Shown one piece after another: positions 1 through 12,380 of a DNA stretch of 64,000 nucleotides; position 1 is the first letter of the stretch; the number at the start of each line of letters is the position of its first letter. Source of the stretch: Anastatus disparis (taxonomy: Eukaryota > Arthropoda > Insecta > Hymenoptera > Eupelmidae); contig JAFFSR010000004.1 in NCBI GenBank assembly GCA_017163975.1, positions 5,890,001 to 5,954,000 on the forward strand. The letters are read 5' to 3'. The position numbers were made by a program, and so were the translations under genes. The notes beneath the pieces were generated by a model that was not told where the DNA came from, searched no databases, and worked only from the letters and a program-made list of their open reading frames with translations.

Positions 1-3000
1 TGAAATTTTTCTACATATTCTTCATTATTAAATAAACTTGAAAAATATAAAAAAATTTTATTTTGTCAATGAACTCTTTCATTTATTAACAATTCATAAA
101 AATAATTCTTTTAAAAGAAAGTTTTAGGATCAATCTTACATTTATAATGATCCGATAGAATCAGGGTCGGTTTTTATTAGTTTATCGTATACATTTCGAC
201 TACACGTGCTAATAAAATATGTATACGTTAACCGGGTGGAACATTTATTCTGATTTTAAAATATTTAAACTTCAAACTTCAAGAAAGTTTACAGTGTTTT
301 ATTTATTTTAAATATGCAGAGTTTCATCTTAGATTTCTAATGTAGTTTATTTTTGTAAAGTAACAAAAAAGACAGTAAGGGGTTCAGGTTTTGGACTGTC
401 TTCAAATTCTGGAATACTATTTCATACATAAAGTCATTAAGGAAGCTGTAAATATTTGGTTTAACACTCGATTTTTTAAAGCTTTTAGCTATTTTGGCCA
501 ACTTTTATGATACTTTTAAGGAAAATTACCAATGGTTTCAAGGTTTTATAATTTTTTAATTAATGATTCTAGGCAATTTTAACCGAAATTAAATTAAAGT
601 TGAGATTAAAACTTTTTGGTTAAAAAGAAAATTTTAAAACAACTAATTTTATTCAAAAGTTTAAGAAATAAAAATCAAGATTCAAATTTACGTGAATTTA
701 ATTTTTAACCATTAATATGCCAGATTTTCAGATCATTTTTACTCCTTTACAACTTTTTAACCAATTAATCTTTTTAGATATCTTTTTTTAATCGAAAGCT
801 TTTTATCGTTATTTATATGTAATTTTAGTAAAAATCTTATATGATTATTAGTTCAACAACTGTAAAGCGATAAAGTTAACGCAAATTTTCTTGAAAAAAC
901 CCTTAAATTTATGAAATAGCTCATAGTTTTGAAAAAATCAAGTGTCGAACCTAATGATCTCAGTTTTTTTCGTCATTTTATATAAGAAAAATCATCTCAA
1001 AGTTATAAGAAAATCTGAAATCTCAATCACTTACACTCTCTTATAAATGCAAAATAAATATTTATATATTAACATTATTACATTAAGTGTACCAAAGTCA
1101 AAATTTTTCTTCATATTTTAATATTATACTGACGTTATTTAGCTTTCATAAAACATAAAATACCGAATAACCAAAATGTTTAAAATTTCAAATAATAAAC
1201 TTTTTTGTGCTAATTAATTTCATCACAATAATTTCATTGCAAATAATTATAATTAATGAATAAAGTTGAATATATTCGTAAAAAAGAAAACTTTGAAAAA
1301 AAAAAACTTAAATACCAACGGCTACATAAATTCATCATAACTTCTTCACAAAGGTTTAATAATGTCTTATTCGGAAAAGGAAATACGTAATGATACACAC
1401 CGCGGCCACGAGTTTCCTCCTTTCTTCAAATTCAAAGTTACGCTCAAAATAACTCGTGTAATTTTCGTTTTGCATCTTTCATTAAAAGACCATCATACAT
1501 AATAAATGAAATCCAACTTGCTTTTAGACATTAAACTTGGAACGCATCAATCTGCGATATAAATCTCAAAGTTTTTGTAATATAATAAAAAGTTTCTTTT
1601 GATTCTTTGACCGATTGATTCGAGAAGCCAAAATTTTGATGGATCATTTAATTAAAGAATGTTTTATCAATTAATTTGAAAAAATTTGGATTTACAAAGA
1701 CTAAATTTTTTAAAATGAGCAAAAATATTTGATAAACATAAAATTTAAATCAACTTATTTTAATTATACTTTTTAAACTTTTGTACGCACATAGTAATTA
1801 CTCAAACGTTGTAATAATTATAAAATTAATCATACAGTATCGAAATTCACTGCGACATTTTATACTACTCATCAATCAGTTCCATTAATTCGAAAGTTTC
1901 ATTAAAGCTCAATGTAATAATTACCAGTACATTCATAATAAGATTAAATTACTGTTTGTTATTTAATTTAACAACATGACATTATAACAAAAACGTGGCT
2001 ACATTTAATTAAACATCAAATTGTTAATTGATGATTTTTAAAAATATTGCTAAAAATAAACAAAAATTTTTTTTATAAATAAAACTCGTTATGATATTAA
2101 CTAAATAAATCTTGTTAGAGATATTAAAAGAAAATGGATTTCTACGTGTTATCATTACAACGTTTTCATTTCAAATTCGAGCCACTGTCTAATTCATTTA
2201 CCACTGATATTGCACGACAGAAAATCAATTTCAAAGTAGGCTGACTGGCTGGATTCCCTCTCTCTCTTTTTTTTTTTCTTTTTTCGACGAATCTATACAT
2301 TGTACGATGAGTTTTATTCTTCGTGTGTACAGCACGATTCACAGAACATTTTTCTATCCAGTCGTTTTACGTAACGCAGGAATTGTAGCTTTTCTCATTT
2401 TCTTTTATAAATCAGAGTTTTTTTTAACGAAAAACGATTTCTCGTTAAGAATAGTTTAACGATTAGAAATGTTAATGTGTGACCCTTGAACTAAATGTAT
2501 AACAAGAAAGTTCTTTAAAGAAATTAAAATTTTTAAAAGAAAGGACTAATTATAAAGCTTGATTTTCAAATGATTTACATATATGTAAAATACAAACTTT
2601 AAACATACAATTTATATTTGAAATCGTCGATAAAAATAGAGAAGCTAAATTCTTTTTCTCGGAATCGATAGATTTCGAGATAAACCTTAAACCCTTTTCA
2701 ACATTTTTTTATCTTGAAATCAATGCTCATTATCATTCTATAGCGTAGAATAATTCCTGATGTCATAAAAGGTTATAAAAGTAAAAGAAAAAAAAACTAT
2801 AAATTGAAGTCGTTAAATAATTTCGAGAAGTAACATAACGTATAAGTTAAATAATAATTAAATACTTGGTAATTTAATGAGCCAAGCTTAAATGTTTACA
2901 GGCATAATTAACAGCACATAGTAAGATATTCGAATATTTAAAATTTGACAATTGTTGTAAATAATACGCTAATCGGTGTAACAATATTATTATTTATGTG

Positions 3001-4202
3001 CTCTATTCAACCGTCATTAACATGTCCACTTTGGCGTGCGTTTGCATTTGGCCGCTGAAAAATCTTTTAATTCCCGGATTGTAAACACAGAGCTAATGAG
3101 CTTAACGGCGAAACAGCTGATTAGAAGGAATGGAGTACGTATTTATCTTAAGGGAATTACACGTCACGTAAAGATATTAAATTTCTTTTTTCTTTCATTC
3201 ATATCTAAGGATTTTGAAAAGTGATTTTTTTCTTGATAACTTGCCAAAAATTATTGGAGACATGCATATATATATACACATAAGAGGATCGTGATTTTTT
3301 TAAATGAGCTAGTTTCGCGTATTCTTTCTCGAGTCTAATTTTAAAATTTGAAATGCCTCTTTTTTTCTATTGGGAAACTACTTTTTGAATTTCTGTAACT
3401 GAAAAGAAATGCTCTTAATCAGCGATTCAAATGATTGGAAATTCCAAAATTTGATAATTATTTTTTTGTGGTAAGTTCGTTTATTTATTTAAATCGATGA
3501 ATTTAAATTTGAAAAATTAACGTTCCAATATGAACTCTGACTTTCGTTGTCTTTTATTTAACTTAAAAAAAAAAGCCTTTGGAAAATTTCTTGAGTTATT
3601 TTGAAAATTAACGTTTTCTCAAATTTCACATCGTGTATTTTAAAAGAAAATTTGACAAACAAAATTAGTAAGCATCTTTTATAAATATTTATTATTAAAT
3701 ATGTTTTTTTCTAAATATTCAATAAAATTCTAATTGTTTTAAATATCATGAAGTATGAATGAAATGTATACATGTATTAAATATAAGCGATTTAAATTTA
3801 CAGTTAATTTGGATCGAGTTTGAATGAAATAAATTTTTGATATAAGAGAACTTATAATGATATTAAGAAATTTATTTAAATCTTTATTAATTAGTTATTA
3901 TTTATTTAAAATATTTTTTAATAATTTAATAATCTTTGATGAATTTTTAAAATTTTAGCTACATTTAAAAATTGTAATTCAAAACTTTATTGTTGACCGT
4001 TATAAATAATCTTTTATTTATTTGAAATATTTTTAATATTTTTGAATGATTAAATAATCGTTGATGTCATTTTTAACAAAGAATTAATTTAAGCAATATT
4101 TAACAATCGTAATTTAAAATCTCATTGTGAACCGTTACCAATCGTCTGTACAAGTGTCATAAGCATGAAATTAAAGTTGAAATGATAAACAAATATAATC
4201 AC
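1..4202. other. AT-rich non-coding stretch, probably intron of the gene starting at 4248
   Basis: No convincing coding sequence is visible on either strand; open frames are short and made of AT-rich codons. If the minus-strand exon at 4203-4248 is real, this stretch is the start of its first intron. The only patch with more complex, less AT-biased sequence lies around 3005-3180 and is listed separately. Confidence 0.5.
3005..3180. promoter_or_regulatory. candidate cis-regulatory element (binding-site cluster)
   Basis: A patch with clearly higher sequence complexity than its surroundings. It holds a forkhead-type core (GTAAACA near 3081), homeodomain-type cores (TTTAATTCC near 3067, CTAATGAG near 3093), an E-box (CAGCTG near 3115) and several CpG-containing words. 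It lies about 1 kb inside the presumed first intron of the minus-strand gene, a common place for insect enhancers. Function is inferred from motif content only. Confidence 0.25.
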
Positions 4203-4248
4203 CTGCTATTCTCGGTGGACTCGGCGGCTGTGCTACGTCGGCTGACAT
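4203..4248 (-). CDS. first coding exon of an unidentified gene (rest lies off the left edge)
   Basis: Read on the minus strand, an ATG at 4248 with A at -3 opens fifteen codons (M-S-A-D-V-A-Q-P-P-S-P-P-R-I-A) and one extra base, followed directly by a splice donor (CAG|GTGATT) at 4202. The exon is GC-rich and uses non-AT codons (CCG, GTA, GAC) in DNA that is otherwise about one quarter GC. A GA-rich leader-like block lies just upstream. The peptide is proline-rich and probably disordered, and I do not recognise the protein. The remaining exons must lie at lower coordinates; none was found in 1-4202, so the first intron is more than 4 kb. A chance ORF is possible because only 46 bases are seen. 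Confidence 0.45.
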
Positions 4249-6560
4249 TTTTAAGCTCCGGTATATAATTCTGCGCTCTAAAAGCACAAAATCTAAAATC
4301 TACCGCTCTTTCTCTCTCGCTCGAGAAATTCGCGAGAGACTCACGCACAAAATAAAAATAAAAAAAAACTTTATTTAGTATTATGAAGATTGTTTAACTC
4401 GTGGTATCATCGTCGCCGCTGGTAAACACAGCACTGACACTCGATTCACTGTTGGGAAAGATATATCGATCGTTTTCAAAAGCTTTCTTATTCTCTCTCT
4501 CTCTTACTGTTTCCTCCCCCACTTAGCTTTTACTTTCTTGTGTTTTAAAGAGAGCTTTTCTTCTGCTTTTTTTCTTTTTTTGCTTCTTTTGATGACAAAA
4601 GACGATTTTTGTATTATTGTCGTCGAGTTTTTTTTTGCCGAGATATTTCGCTAGTTCTCGTTCTAAAATTAATACACAAGGTCGCTTTGGTTTAGCTTTC
4701 CTTTATAAACCTTTTACATCCACTCGACCTTTCTCCTCCTCTCCTTTCATCATCATCTTCATTCTTTTTTAAACTTTTCTTGATCATTGGCAAAAAAGAA
4801 AATTTTTCCTATATATGTATACATATACACGATGTATCAAACAGCTTCACACTCTCGCTCTCTCGCTCTCTCAAACACTCTTGAAAACAAAGCACGCGTG
4901 TATTTCGACCTCGGGTGTCTATATCTTCTTTCTCTCTACCTGTGATCTCCTTTTTTTTTTCTTCTTCTCTCTCTACAGATATATACAACAACAACACACC
5001 GTGGGAACACGCTCTAAGGGGAAGAAAAGAAAAGAAAATAAAAAAAAAGAATCAACTATAAGAATACACGCGGAGAGAGCACCGAAAATTATCGTCGGCG
5101 CAGGTGCAGCCCAGCAGCAGTAGCTTCTCCTCCTTCTCTCATCTTCTCTTTCGCGTATTCTGCACGCTCCTTGTCTCTTTCTTTTTCCACTTTATACACA
5201 CGGTATATGTACGCAAGTTATACGGAGCACGGCTTCTTTATAACTTCTTATGTGTATATGTGTTTTTCTTCTTTTTTAATCCTCTCTATAGGTATTGCCT
5301 ATACTACTATACTACCACTTGGCGAACCGCATCCGTTGTCACTTGACTATCCTGTTCTACTGGCTTTCTATATATGCATAATCTCGAAGCCACGGTCTCT
5401 CACTTTTTAATTTTTCCTCTTTTTATCTATATATCCTTATATATCGATCTTTCCCTTCACATATAGCTACTCATACTCGTATATATGTATATATGTAAGT
5501 TATTCGCAATGAAATCTTTTGTCTTATCTCCTCTCTCGGACTCTTTTGCCCTTTCACATGCAGCTTTAAATTATATGTATATGCACACACTTTATTCTTG
5601 TGGGCAGTAGCAGTAACAGTAGGAGCAGCAGCAGCAGCACGTGCACTTACTCACAACTCGTATATATCGATCGTACTTAATGCTCTTTCTTGCCTTCTCT
5701 CTCTCTCTCGGTCGCTTGCACTTTTCTTTTTATTTTTCTTATATTTATCTCCTTCTTCGAAGCAAGTCGTTTATAGATACATCATATATATATTCAGCTT
5801 GTGTATATATATGCGTAGAGAAAAGACGTCCTCGCGAAAATTTTCTTTCATTAACAGAAAATAAAAGTTAAAAGAACGGAGCTTCTATACATATATAGTT
5901 ATGATAATACATATATATAAAAGTGCATTGAAACGGCAAAATATTTCTCTCTCTTTTTTTTTTTAATTTTTAAAGAGAAGAGAGAATTTTTCGTATTATA
6001 TATATATGTATATATCAATACGCGCGCGCAGAATTTTATAACACGCCTGGCGCGCTGAGTATCTCTCGACGGACTGCAGAGAGTTGCAGAGCTACACACT
6101 CGGTTTACCGAGAGAGAGACAAAGTTTTATATATATCTATATATATATTCTATAACTATACACGGCACATGCTTATTTCTTTCTCGCTCGATTCTCTTTT
6201 ATATCTCTCTCTTGCTCTTGTGCGTGTAGATACTTTTCCTTCCCTATACCCCTACCATCGTCTTTTTTTTCTCTCTCGGCTCCCTCCCTTCCATTTCTCT
6301 ATATACACGCTGTATTCTTCACTCCCTAAAGATTTAACCTTTATATGTGTTTATATAAGTGAGAATGAGTGTACGTATATGTGACTTTATATATATAGAA
6401 ATATATCGTCATAAGACTGGGCTTTCGGGGTTAGTTACCTTGCCGAGGTAGTAGCTGTGTGTATGTGGATGTGCGTGTATGTATACTTGACTAGCGCGCG
6501 CGGGGTAATTTACGCGCATTGGGTAGGTAAAGAAAAGACGGAGTAAGATAGAGAGAGAAA
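4249..6560 (-). promoter_or_regulatory. CT/GA-rich promoter and 5' leader region
   Basis: Long runs of CT-rich plus-strand sequence (GA-rich on the minus strand) alternate with TATATA stretches and with GC patches such as 6023-6035 and 6490-6520, where GCGCGC words occur. This composition is typical of insect developmental promoters with GAGA-type elements. It sits immediately upstream of the minus-strand ATG at 4248. The many small open frames here are made of S/L/F/Y low-complexity codons and are not credible proteins. No transcription start can be fixed from sequence alone. Confidence 0.4.
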
Positions 6561-9450
6561 AAACTTCTCTTTTTTTTTTAAAGCCACTTGCGTGTATTCT
6601 GGGTATGTATTTAGAAGAGGAAGTGGTTTAATGCTTACTTTTCTTTTTTTCTACTTTTCTTTTTTGCTTTTCGCTTTATTTTTTCTTTTTTTAAATTGAT
6701 GCGCACGCGTTGCACGCTCTTTTATCGAACGAACTGTTGTAGATATGCTTTTAAACGATTTTGCAGCGAGATGAGCAAGTAATTATTTTTCTTTTTCAAT
6801 ATCAAGTCTCGAGCGCTATTTCTCGAGCAAATATTTTTTTATTATTCATTGTTGAAAAATTTTTTTTATTGTAAACGATTAAATTGTGCCGATTTCAATT
6901 TTTGTATGGTTAATTATATAATCTTAATATTAAATGAAGGAACTTGTAAACTGCATGAAGAAAATTTTATTATAAATTATTAATTATGATTTCCTTGATA
7001 GGAAAGTGATTATATTATAGGGAGAATTTCTGGTCAACGAGAGGTAAAATGATACTTATCTAAAAATTGTAATCAAGAAATTTCTGCGTAATACTATTTT
7101 AACTTACGTTAACCAGAAATTCTGCCCAAATTCTGGTCACTTTTTTATCAGGAAATTTTATTATTAATTTCAACAATTTAATTTTCAATATAATTTTCTA
7201 ATTAAATTTTTTCAATCGAAAAAAGATTACCGATAATTTGATTTTAAATTTAACTCAATTAAGTACCCCTCCATTGTTTGAAAAAGAAACCTTATATAAT
7301 TCTAAAAAATTCCAGTCGATAAAAGTTTAATAGGTGATTAATATTTTTTTCTCAACAATAATTGTTATTTATCTTGCAAAAGATCCATTTCTGTAAAAGT
7401 ATCATTAGTCTGCATCGTAACTATTGTTGATTTATAAATTACAAATTAATTTCAAGTTTTACACAAACATATGTATATAAATACATTTGAACCTATATTT
7501 TCGTCAAATTAAATAGACTTTAAAAGCTTGACGCAATCGTACTGTCTAAGAAAAAAAGAAGATAAAAAAGAAATCCCTGTCTGGAATAAGCATCAAATAA
7601 GGATTTCCGGTTAAGATAAATGCAATGTGTATATGCTTTGCGTGCAAATTTTAACAACGAGGAAATTATTTTTCGATTCTAAAAAGGATATTTAACTCTT
7701 CATTGAATGCTAATAACGTGTAATATTAACAAAATTAAGATTTTTTTTTTATTGTTGATATAAGTGTATAGGAAAAGTGTCGAATGTTTTTAGAACTTGA
7801 AGGCAATGAAAAGAAAACTTAAAGTTCAATTTATTATACTTAATTATCGTCAAATAATTTTAATGATCTTTGAAACTTTCAAAATCTATAATGAGATACT
7901 ACGAGCAATTTTATTTTCAAAAAGAGAAATTAAAGCTATAAATGTGTTTATAATTATTATAAATCTTATTCTTTTACACTGAATGCGAATGAAGTTTTTA
8001 TTGATATTTTTTTTTTAAAGTTATCATCTTTTTTATTATTGATTAAAGTGAAAAATAAACGGGAGCTTTTAATTTTTTTGGGGTTTTAAGACATTATGAA
8101 CACTTGATACTTTCTTTCGTTTTTCTAGATAATTTTATTTTTAATTATTGATCAATTAATACGTCAGTAGGATGTTAATAAGTGTAACGTCATAGCGTGA
8201 AAAACCTTGTTATCAACGTCATTTTATAAAATATCCGATAGTTCTATACTTCACTTCTAATTTAAATTGTAATACGTCATTAAAATTTAACTTTATTTTA
8301 CTATTTAAAAAAAGATTATTCTTCTAAGATTATGTATTATTGATTTAACGAACATTTACTTTTAATAATTATTTATTTTGAAGTATGTCAGAGCCTAATA
8401 AAAGCTCAGATTTTCAATTTTTTTTTGGAAATATAGTAAAAAATTAAAAAGCAAAATATTTTTAAAAATATAATATAACGTAATATGAAATATTCGCAAA
8501 CCTAAAAAACTTTTTTTAATTTTAAAGTACTAACGTTTGATTTACGGACATTATATAGGATATATATATATATACATTTGAAGAGGAAAGAACAGATTTA
8601 GACTGAGCCTCAGAAATCGAGACCTTACTGTTAGTTAGCTTTTCTTGATATCTCTTTATTGCGTTTATTTTTTTTGTCTCCTGTTTTATAACTTGCAGTA
8701 AATAATTTAATGACGAAATTTTTCAACGTTTTATTACAGATAATGATACCATAGAAGATTCATCAGACTACCAATCTTTCTAACAAGCGACTCTTTTTCG
8801 CTTGCTCACGGAAAAATATAATGGCAAAATGTTCTATTTTTAGAAAATTAGTATGTGTCTGTGTATGTCCAAAAGGCGCGCGCATCATATGAAGTTGGAG
8901 ACTAAATGATAAATTTTGGTTTATAATAAAGTTTTTTTTATATTGATTTTGTTATTAGTGTAATTTTGTTGTTTTTCAATTTATTTAAGTTATAAATGTT
9001 AGTATTACGAAATGAAAAAATAGTAGTTTATGAAAAACGTTTTGTCTGAATTTTAAATATTTTCTTTTGTTATAGAAGTAAAAGAACCTTTTTTCAATAG
9101 ACTATGACTAATTGAAATTTTACTGAATTTTTAAAAACAATAAGTACTTTATTTTATTATATTTTCAAGCTTTTGTTCACAGTAATTTTTCATTACATAT
9201 TATTAAATCACTGAAAAAATCAGTCCTTCTTCTCAAGATAACTTGATAAAATTAAAAAAAAAAAGGTTTTTGAAAATTCCCAAGAATTTTTTTTATCTTT
9301 TTACAGTTCATAAAATCTGTTATTTTCAAAGATATAATGCGGCTACAATTTTGTAAGCAAGTCCTGATTAAAATTTAAAATTTTAATTTAAAGCTTTCTG
9401 ATTGAAATTCAAAACAGAAAAATTATTTCATATTTATTGATTTATTTTTA
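6561..9450. other. AT-rich intergenic sequence
   Basis: AT-rich with homopolymer A/T runs and no supported gene. One foldback element (7021-7125) is listed separately. Confidence 0.6.
7021..7125. repeat. imperfect foldback (hairpin) element, ~105 bp
   Basis: The left arm starting AGAATTTCTGGTCAACG is complementary to the right arm, which ends CGTTAACCAGAAATTCT. Pairing continues imperfectly into GTAAAAT and ATTTTAAC. The word TTCTGGTCA recurs just outside at 7131. It looks like a small foldback MITE or decayed terminal inverted repeats. Confidence 0.55.
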
Positions 9451-9538
9451 TTTTTTTACACAGGGCGCGTACAGTGGGTACTTTACTTCCTCCCATCGAA
9501 AAGTAAAGTACCCATTGCACGCTTCCTGTGTAAAAAAA
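9451..9538. repeat. near-perfect hairpin element A, 37-bp arms
   Basis: Arms at 9451-9488 and 9501-9538 pair with about four mismatches over 37 positions. They include TTTTTTTACACAGG at the outer ends and GGGTACTTTACT at the inner ends, with a loop of about 12 bases. It is a compact foldback with no coding capacity, 3 bp from a second, unrelated hairpin. Confidence 0.75.
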
Positions 9539-9541
9539 ATC

Positions 9542-9654
9542 GTATATTCACCACGGGAGTAAATGAAAAATGCATCAAATCGTATGTTTGTCATGACAAT
9601 TTACATACGATTTCAGACATTTTTCATTTTTACTCCCTAGGTGAATAATATACT
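9542..9654. repeat. near-perfect hairpin element B, ~53-bp arms
   Basis: The left arm contains GTATATTCACC, GGGAGTAAA, TGAAAAATG and AAATCGTATGT. The right arm carries their reverse complements in reverse order, and the fold closes on TCATGA. Small indels separate the arms. It is a foldback MITE-like element adjacent to hairpin A but with different sequence. Confidence 0.75.
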
Positions 9655-10278
9655 ATTTCAGTTGTAATTAGACTATTTATTTAATACTTTTTATAAAAAA
9701 GTTATTCAAATAAAAACATGTAATTTGCATCAATATGATAATATAACATAAATTAATAAAAATTTTAAGAATCTTCTTAAATTTAAAAACGTTTTCAAGT
9801 TGGTTGGATTAAAAAATGCATTATTTCATGTTTACTTTATGAATAAAATTTCTAAAGAGCCTAAGCGGATTTGTAGCTTTATGCATAAGTACATGTAATA
9901 TTAGAACATTCAGTTTCTACATGATGTCACTCCACTATCTTTCTTTCAATGGATAATGATGCGAGAGAAGTGTCGTTACAAAAGTTTCAAATGTACATTC
10001 CCACAACAAAAGGTAAGATAATATTTGTTTCGTGTATTGTAAGGATGTGGTACAAATATAAATGCTTCCATATTTACGAAAATATTCATAAATCATTATT
10101 ATTGTAATGATAATACCTTTTCTTTTGTTTTTTTGATATGGGTATTGATTAATATTACAATTTTTTAAAAACATTTTAAAATAATTTAGTTGAAACATTT
10201 TTTAATTATAATTTTATTAAAAAAATTGTGAAAAGAAAAAATTATAACGGTATAACTTTTACTACTGGCAGTTACACA

Positions 10279-10618
10279 CAGTGCTGGGAAAAATTTGACC
10301 ACAAAATTTTTTAAATACTTTTATTAAACCTCATATATTTTTTTATTAAAATTCATAAAAGTCCTGTATAAAGTATTCGAACAAAATACTTAACAAATAC
10401 TTTTTCAAATAATTCTTCAAATTTTCAAAACCTTAAAATCACTTTTAATTTAATTTACATTTTTAAAATAATTTTTCTAAATTAAAAAGAAGAAACATAA
10501 AATTTGAATAAGTTCACGAAGAAAATACTTGCCGAATACTTTTTCTAATACTTAAAGTGTACTTACTGTAAATACAGTCAGTATAATTAAAAATTTCTTT
10601 TTATTGCAGCACCTAGTG
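10279..10618. mobile_element. possible degenerate hAT-type non-autonomous element
   Basis: It begins with CAGTGCTGGGAAAA, which resembles hAT-superfamily termini. Internally it holds many copies of AATACTT or its reverse complement (near 10313, 10371, 10388, 10397, 10525, 10537, 10550), the usual subterminal repetition of hAT elements. The right terminus is poor (GCAGCACCTAG) and no clear 8-bp target duplication is visible, so this is a weak call. Confidence 0.3.
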
Positions 10619-12195
10619 CGCACATTTATTTAAGAAAATTTTTCAAAAATTTTATAATTGTATTCATTCTCTAACTCTATAAGTCATCTCTTATATTTAT
10701 AAACACTAAATTTAAAAATTCTAAAAGTTTATATTTTTCAAAATATTTATATAAATAAAAACATAAACGTTAAAATTATCCAATAATGCTTGACATTTAT
10801 AAAACTCAATCTCAATGATCAATATCAAATTTCTTCTTGTAATGATTCATTCAGAATAAATTCAAACTTATATTTAGATATAAAAAAAACTAAAATTAAC
10901 ATTTCTTTTGAATAATCGCATTATAAAAAAAAAATATTAAATTCAAATTATAAACTCTTTTTATCTATTGATTGTCAGATTAAATTTTTTTTCTCGATTT
11001 TATTAAAAGAATTGTGCTGAGCATATTTATTTTAGATTAACTGGTCTTTGCAACGAATAACCGGTTAAGGCCAGCAAAAGTCAACCTGTTTTCTCTCATG
11101 ATTTTTTCTATTTACAAACACATTTTTTTTCTAGATCAACAATAAGATTTATAATTGCGGCATTGTTAACGTTTCAAACGACACCTTTCAATTCCCCTTT
11201 CACTTTGAATATTCATTTAATGCTCCGGCAATAATCGCTTATTAGAGTCAATCTCATCGTCCGTATACGCTAATAACACGTTGAAAGGATGAAAAAAAGG
11301 GTACACATTATCATCATGCGTTACCCTTAAACCTTCATATTTATCCACAATTTAACGAACATTACCTTCGGTAACATCACAATATTGCCTAGAAAATCGT
11401 ATTTAAGAAAAAAAAAAGTAAGCCGTCTTCCTATACACGCATCATTACCCAAGCTAACTGATCTTCAACCCTATACACATGTACATACATATATGATGTG
11501 CATATATACATACACAAAATCTCGACTGGTTTTTCTTATCCCTACTCATTCATTTATACATCCTAAGGCTGTTTCCCTCCCCGTTCGTTAACCGCAACTA
11601 TAAAACGTGTTTCGTTCCTTTTTTCTCTTCTCTCTCCCTATTTCTCTCTTTTACTAGATGTGGAGCAAAGACAGAAGATGTGCCTCTCTTCTCTTGAGAA
11701 TACAAAACCTTCTTCTTCGTCTTCTAGTGTACCCATGAGATGTACAATATTTTATTATACGAAAACGTTTGGTTCTCCAGAAGACCAAGAGAGAGATAGA
11801 GCTTTGAGTTAAAAGTTTCTAACGATGCACGGGCATTAATACCAGTTGATGCGTTTACATTATGATGAAAAGGAGAAGGATGATGATTTTTCAACGTTAT
11901 ACGGGTTTATAATATTCACGTTATATGAATATAATAATATAGGTTTAATGATGTAAGAATTAAACGTACTTTTTGACCAATAGGTATACTTAATGTGCGA
12001 GAATGAAGCTATATATTGTTTTATGATTTAGGATTGTACGAGGTGTTTAAAGATTATTAAATCGTACCTTTGTTATAGAATAATGTAATGGTTAGGGATA
12101 TGATTAATGTTTACTTAAGCTAAAGTAAATATTTTTTTGTTTTTGTTTCTTTCATTTTAAACATAAAATTTAAAAACAAGAAATAGAAATTACAA

Positions 12196-12380
12196 AGCGA
12201 AAATTTTTTATAATAATTACTATGCGCCGAGTAACTCTGGGACGCCGCAGAACAACAATTTTTATTATTGATGTCGAGCGAGCGAAGCGAGGGTAATAAA
12301 CAGCATGTGAGGGAATCACTTATTTTAGTCATCCAGTAGCGTAATGTGCTACTTCGCAACAAGAGGAGCGAAATTTGTTT
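12196..12380. mobile_element. possible transposon fragment
   Basis: A GC-richer block with GCGCCGAGTAACTC, GACGCCGCAG and the repeated word GAGCGAGCGAAGCGAGGG. On the minus strand an open frame of about 90 codons crosses it. The sequence differs sharply from the flanks, but no domain is recognisable, so a mobile-element origin is inference. Confidence 0.2.

Noticed and set aside
4809..6384. Several open frames of 60-100 codons on both strands
   Set aside because: They are low-complexity S/L/F/Y/R translations of CT- and TA-rich DNA, with no conserved motif.
6445..6454. GAGGTAGTAG, the let-7 seed-like 10-mer
   Set aside because: No complementary star arm follows within about 100 bases and the rest of the mature sequence does not match, so it cannot form a let-7 precursor.
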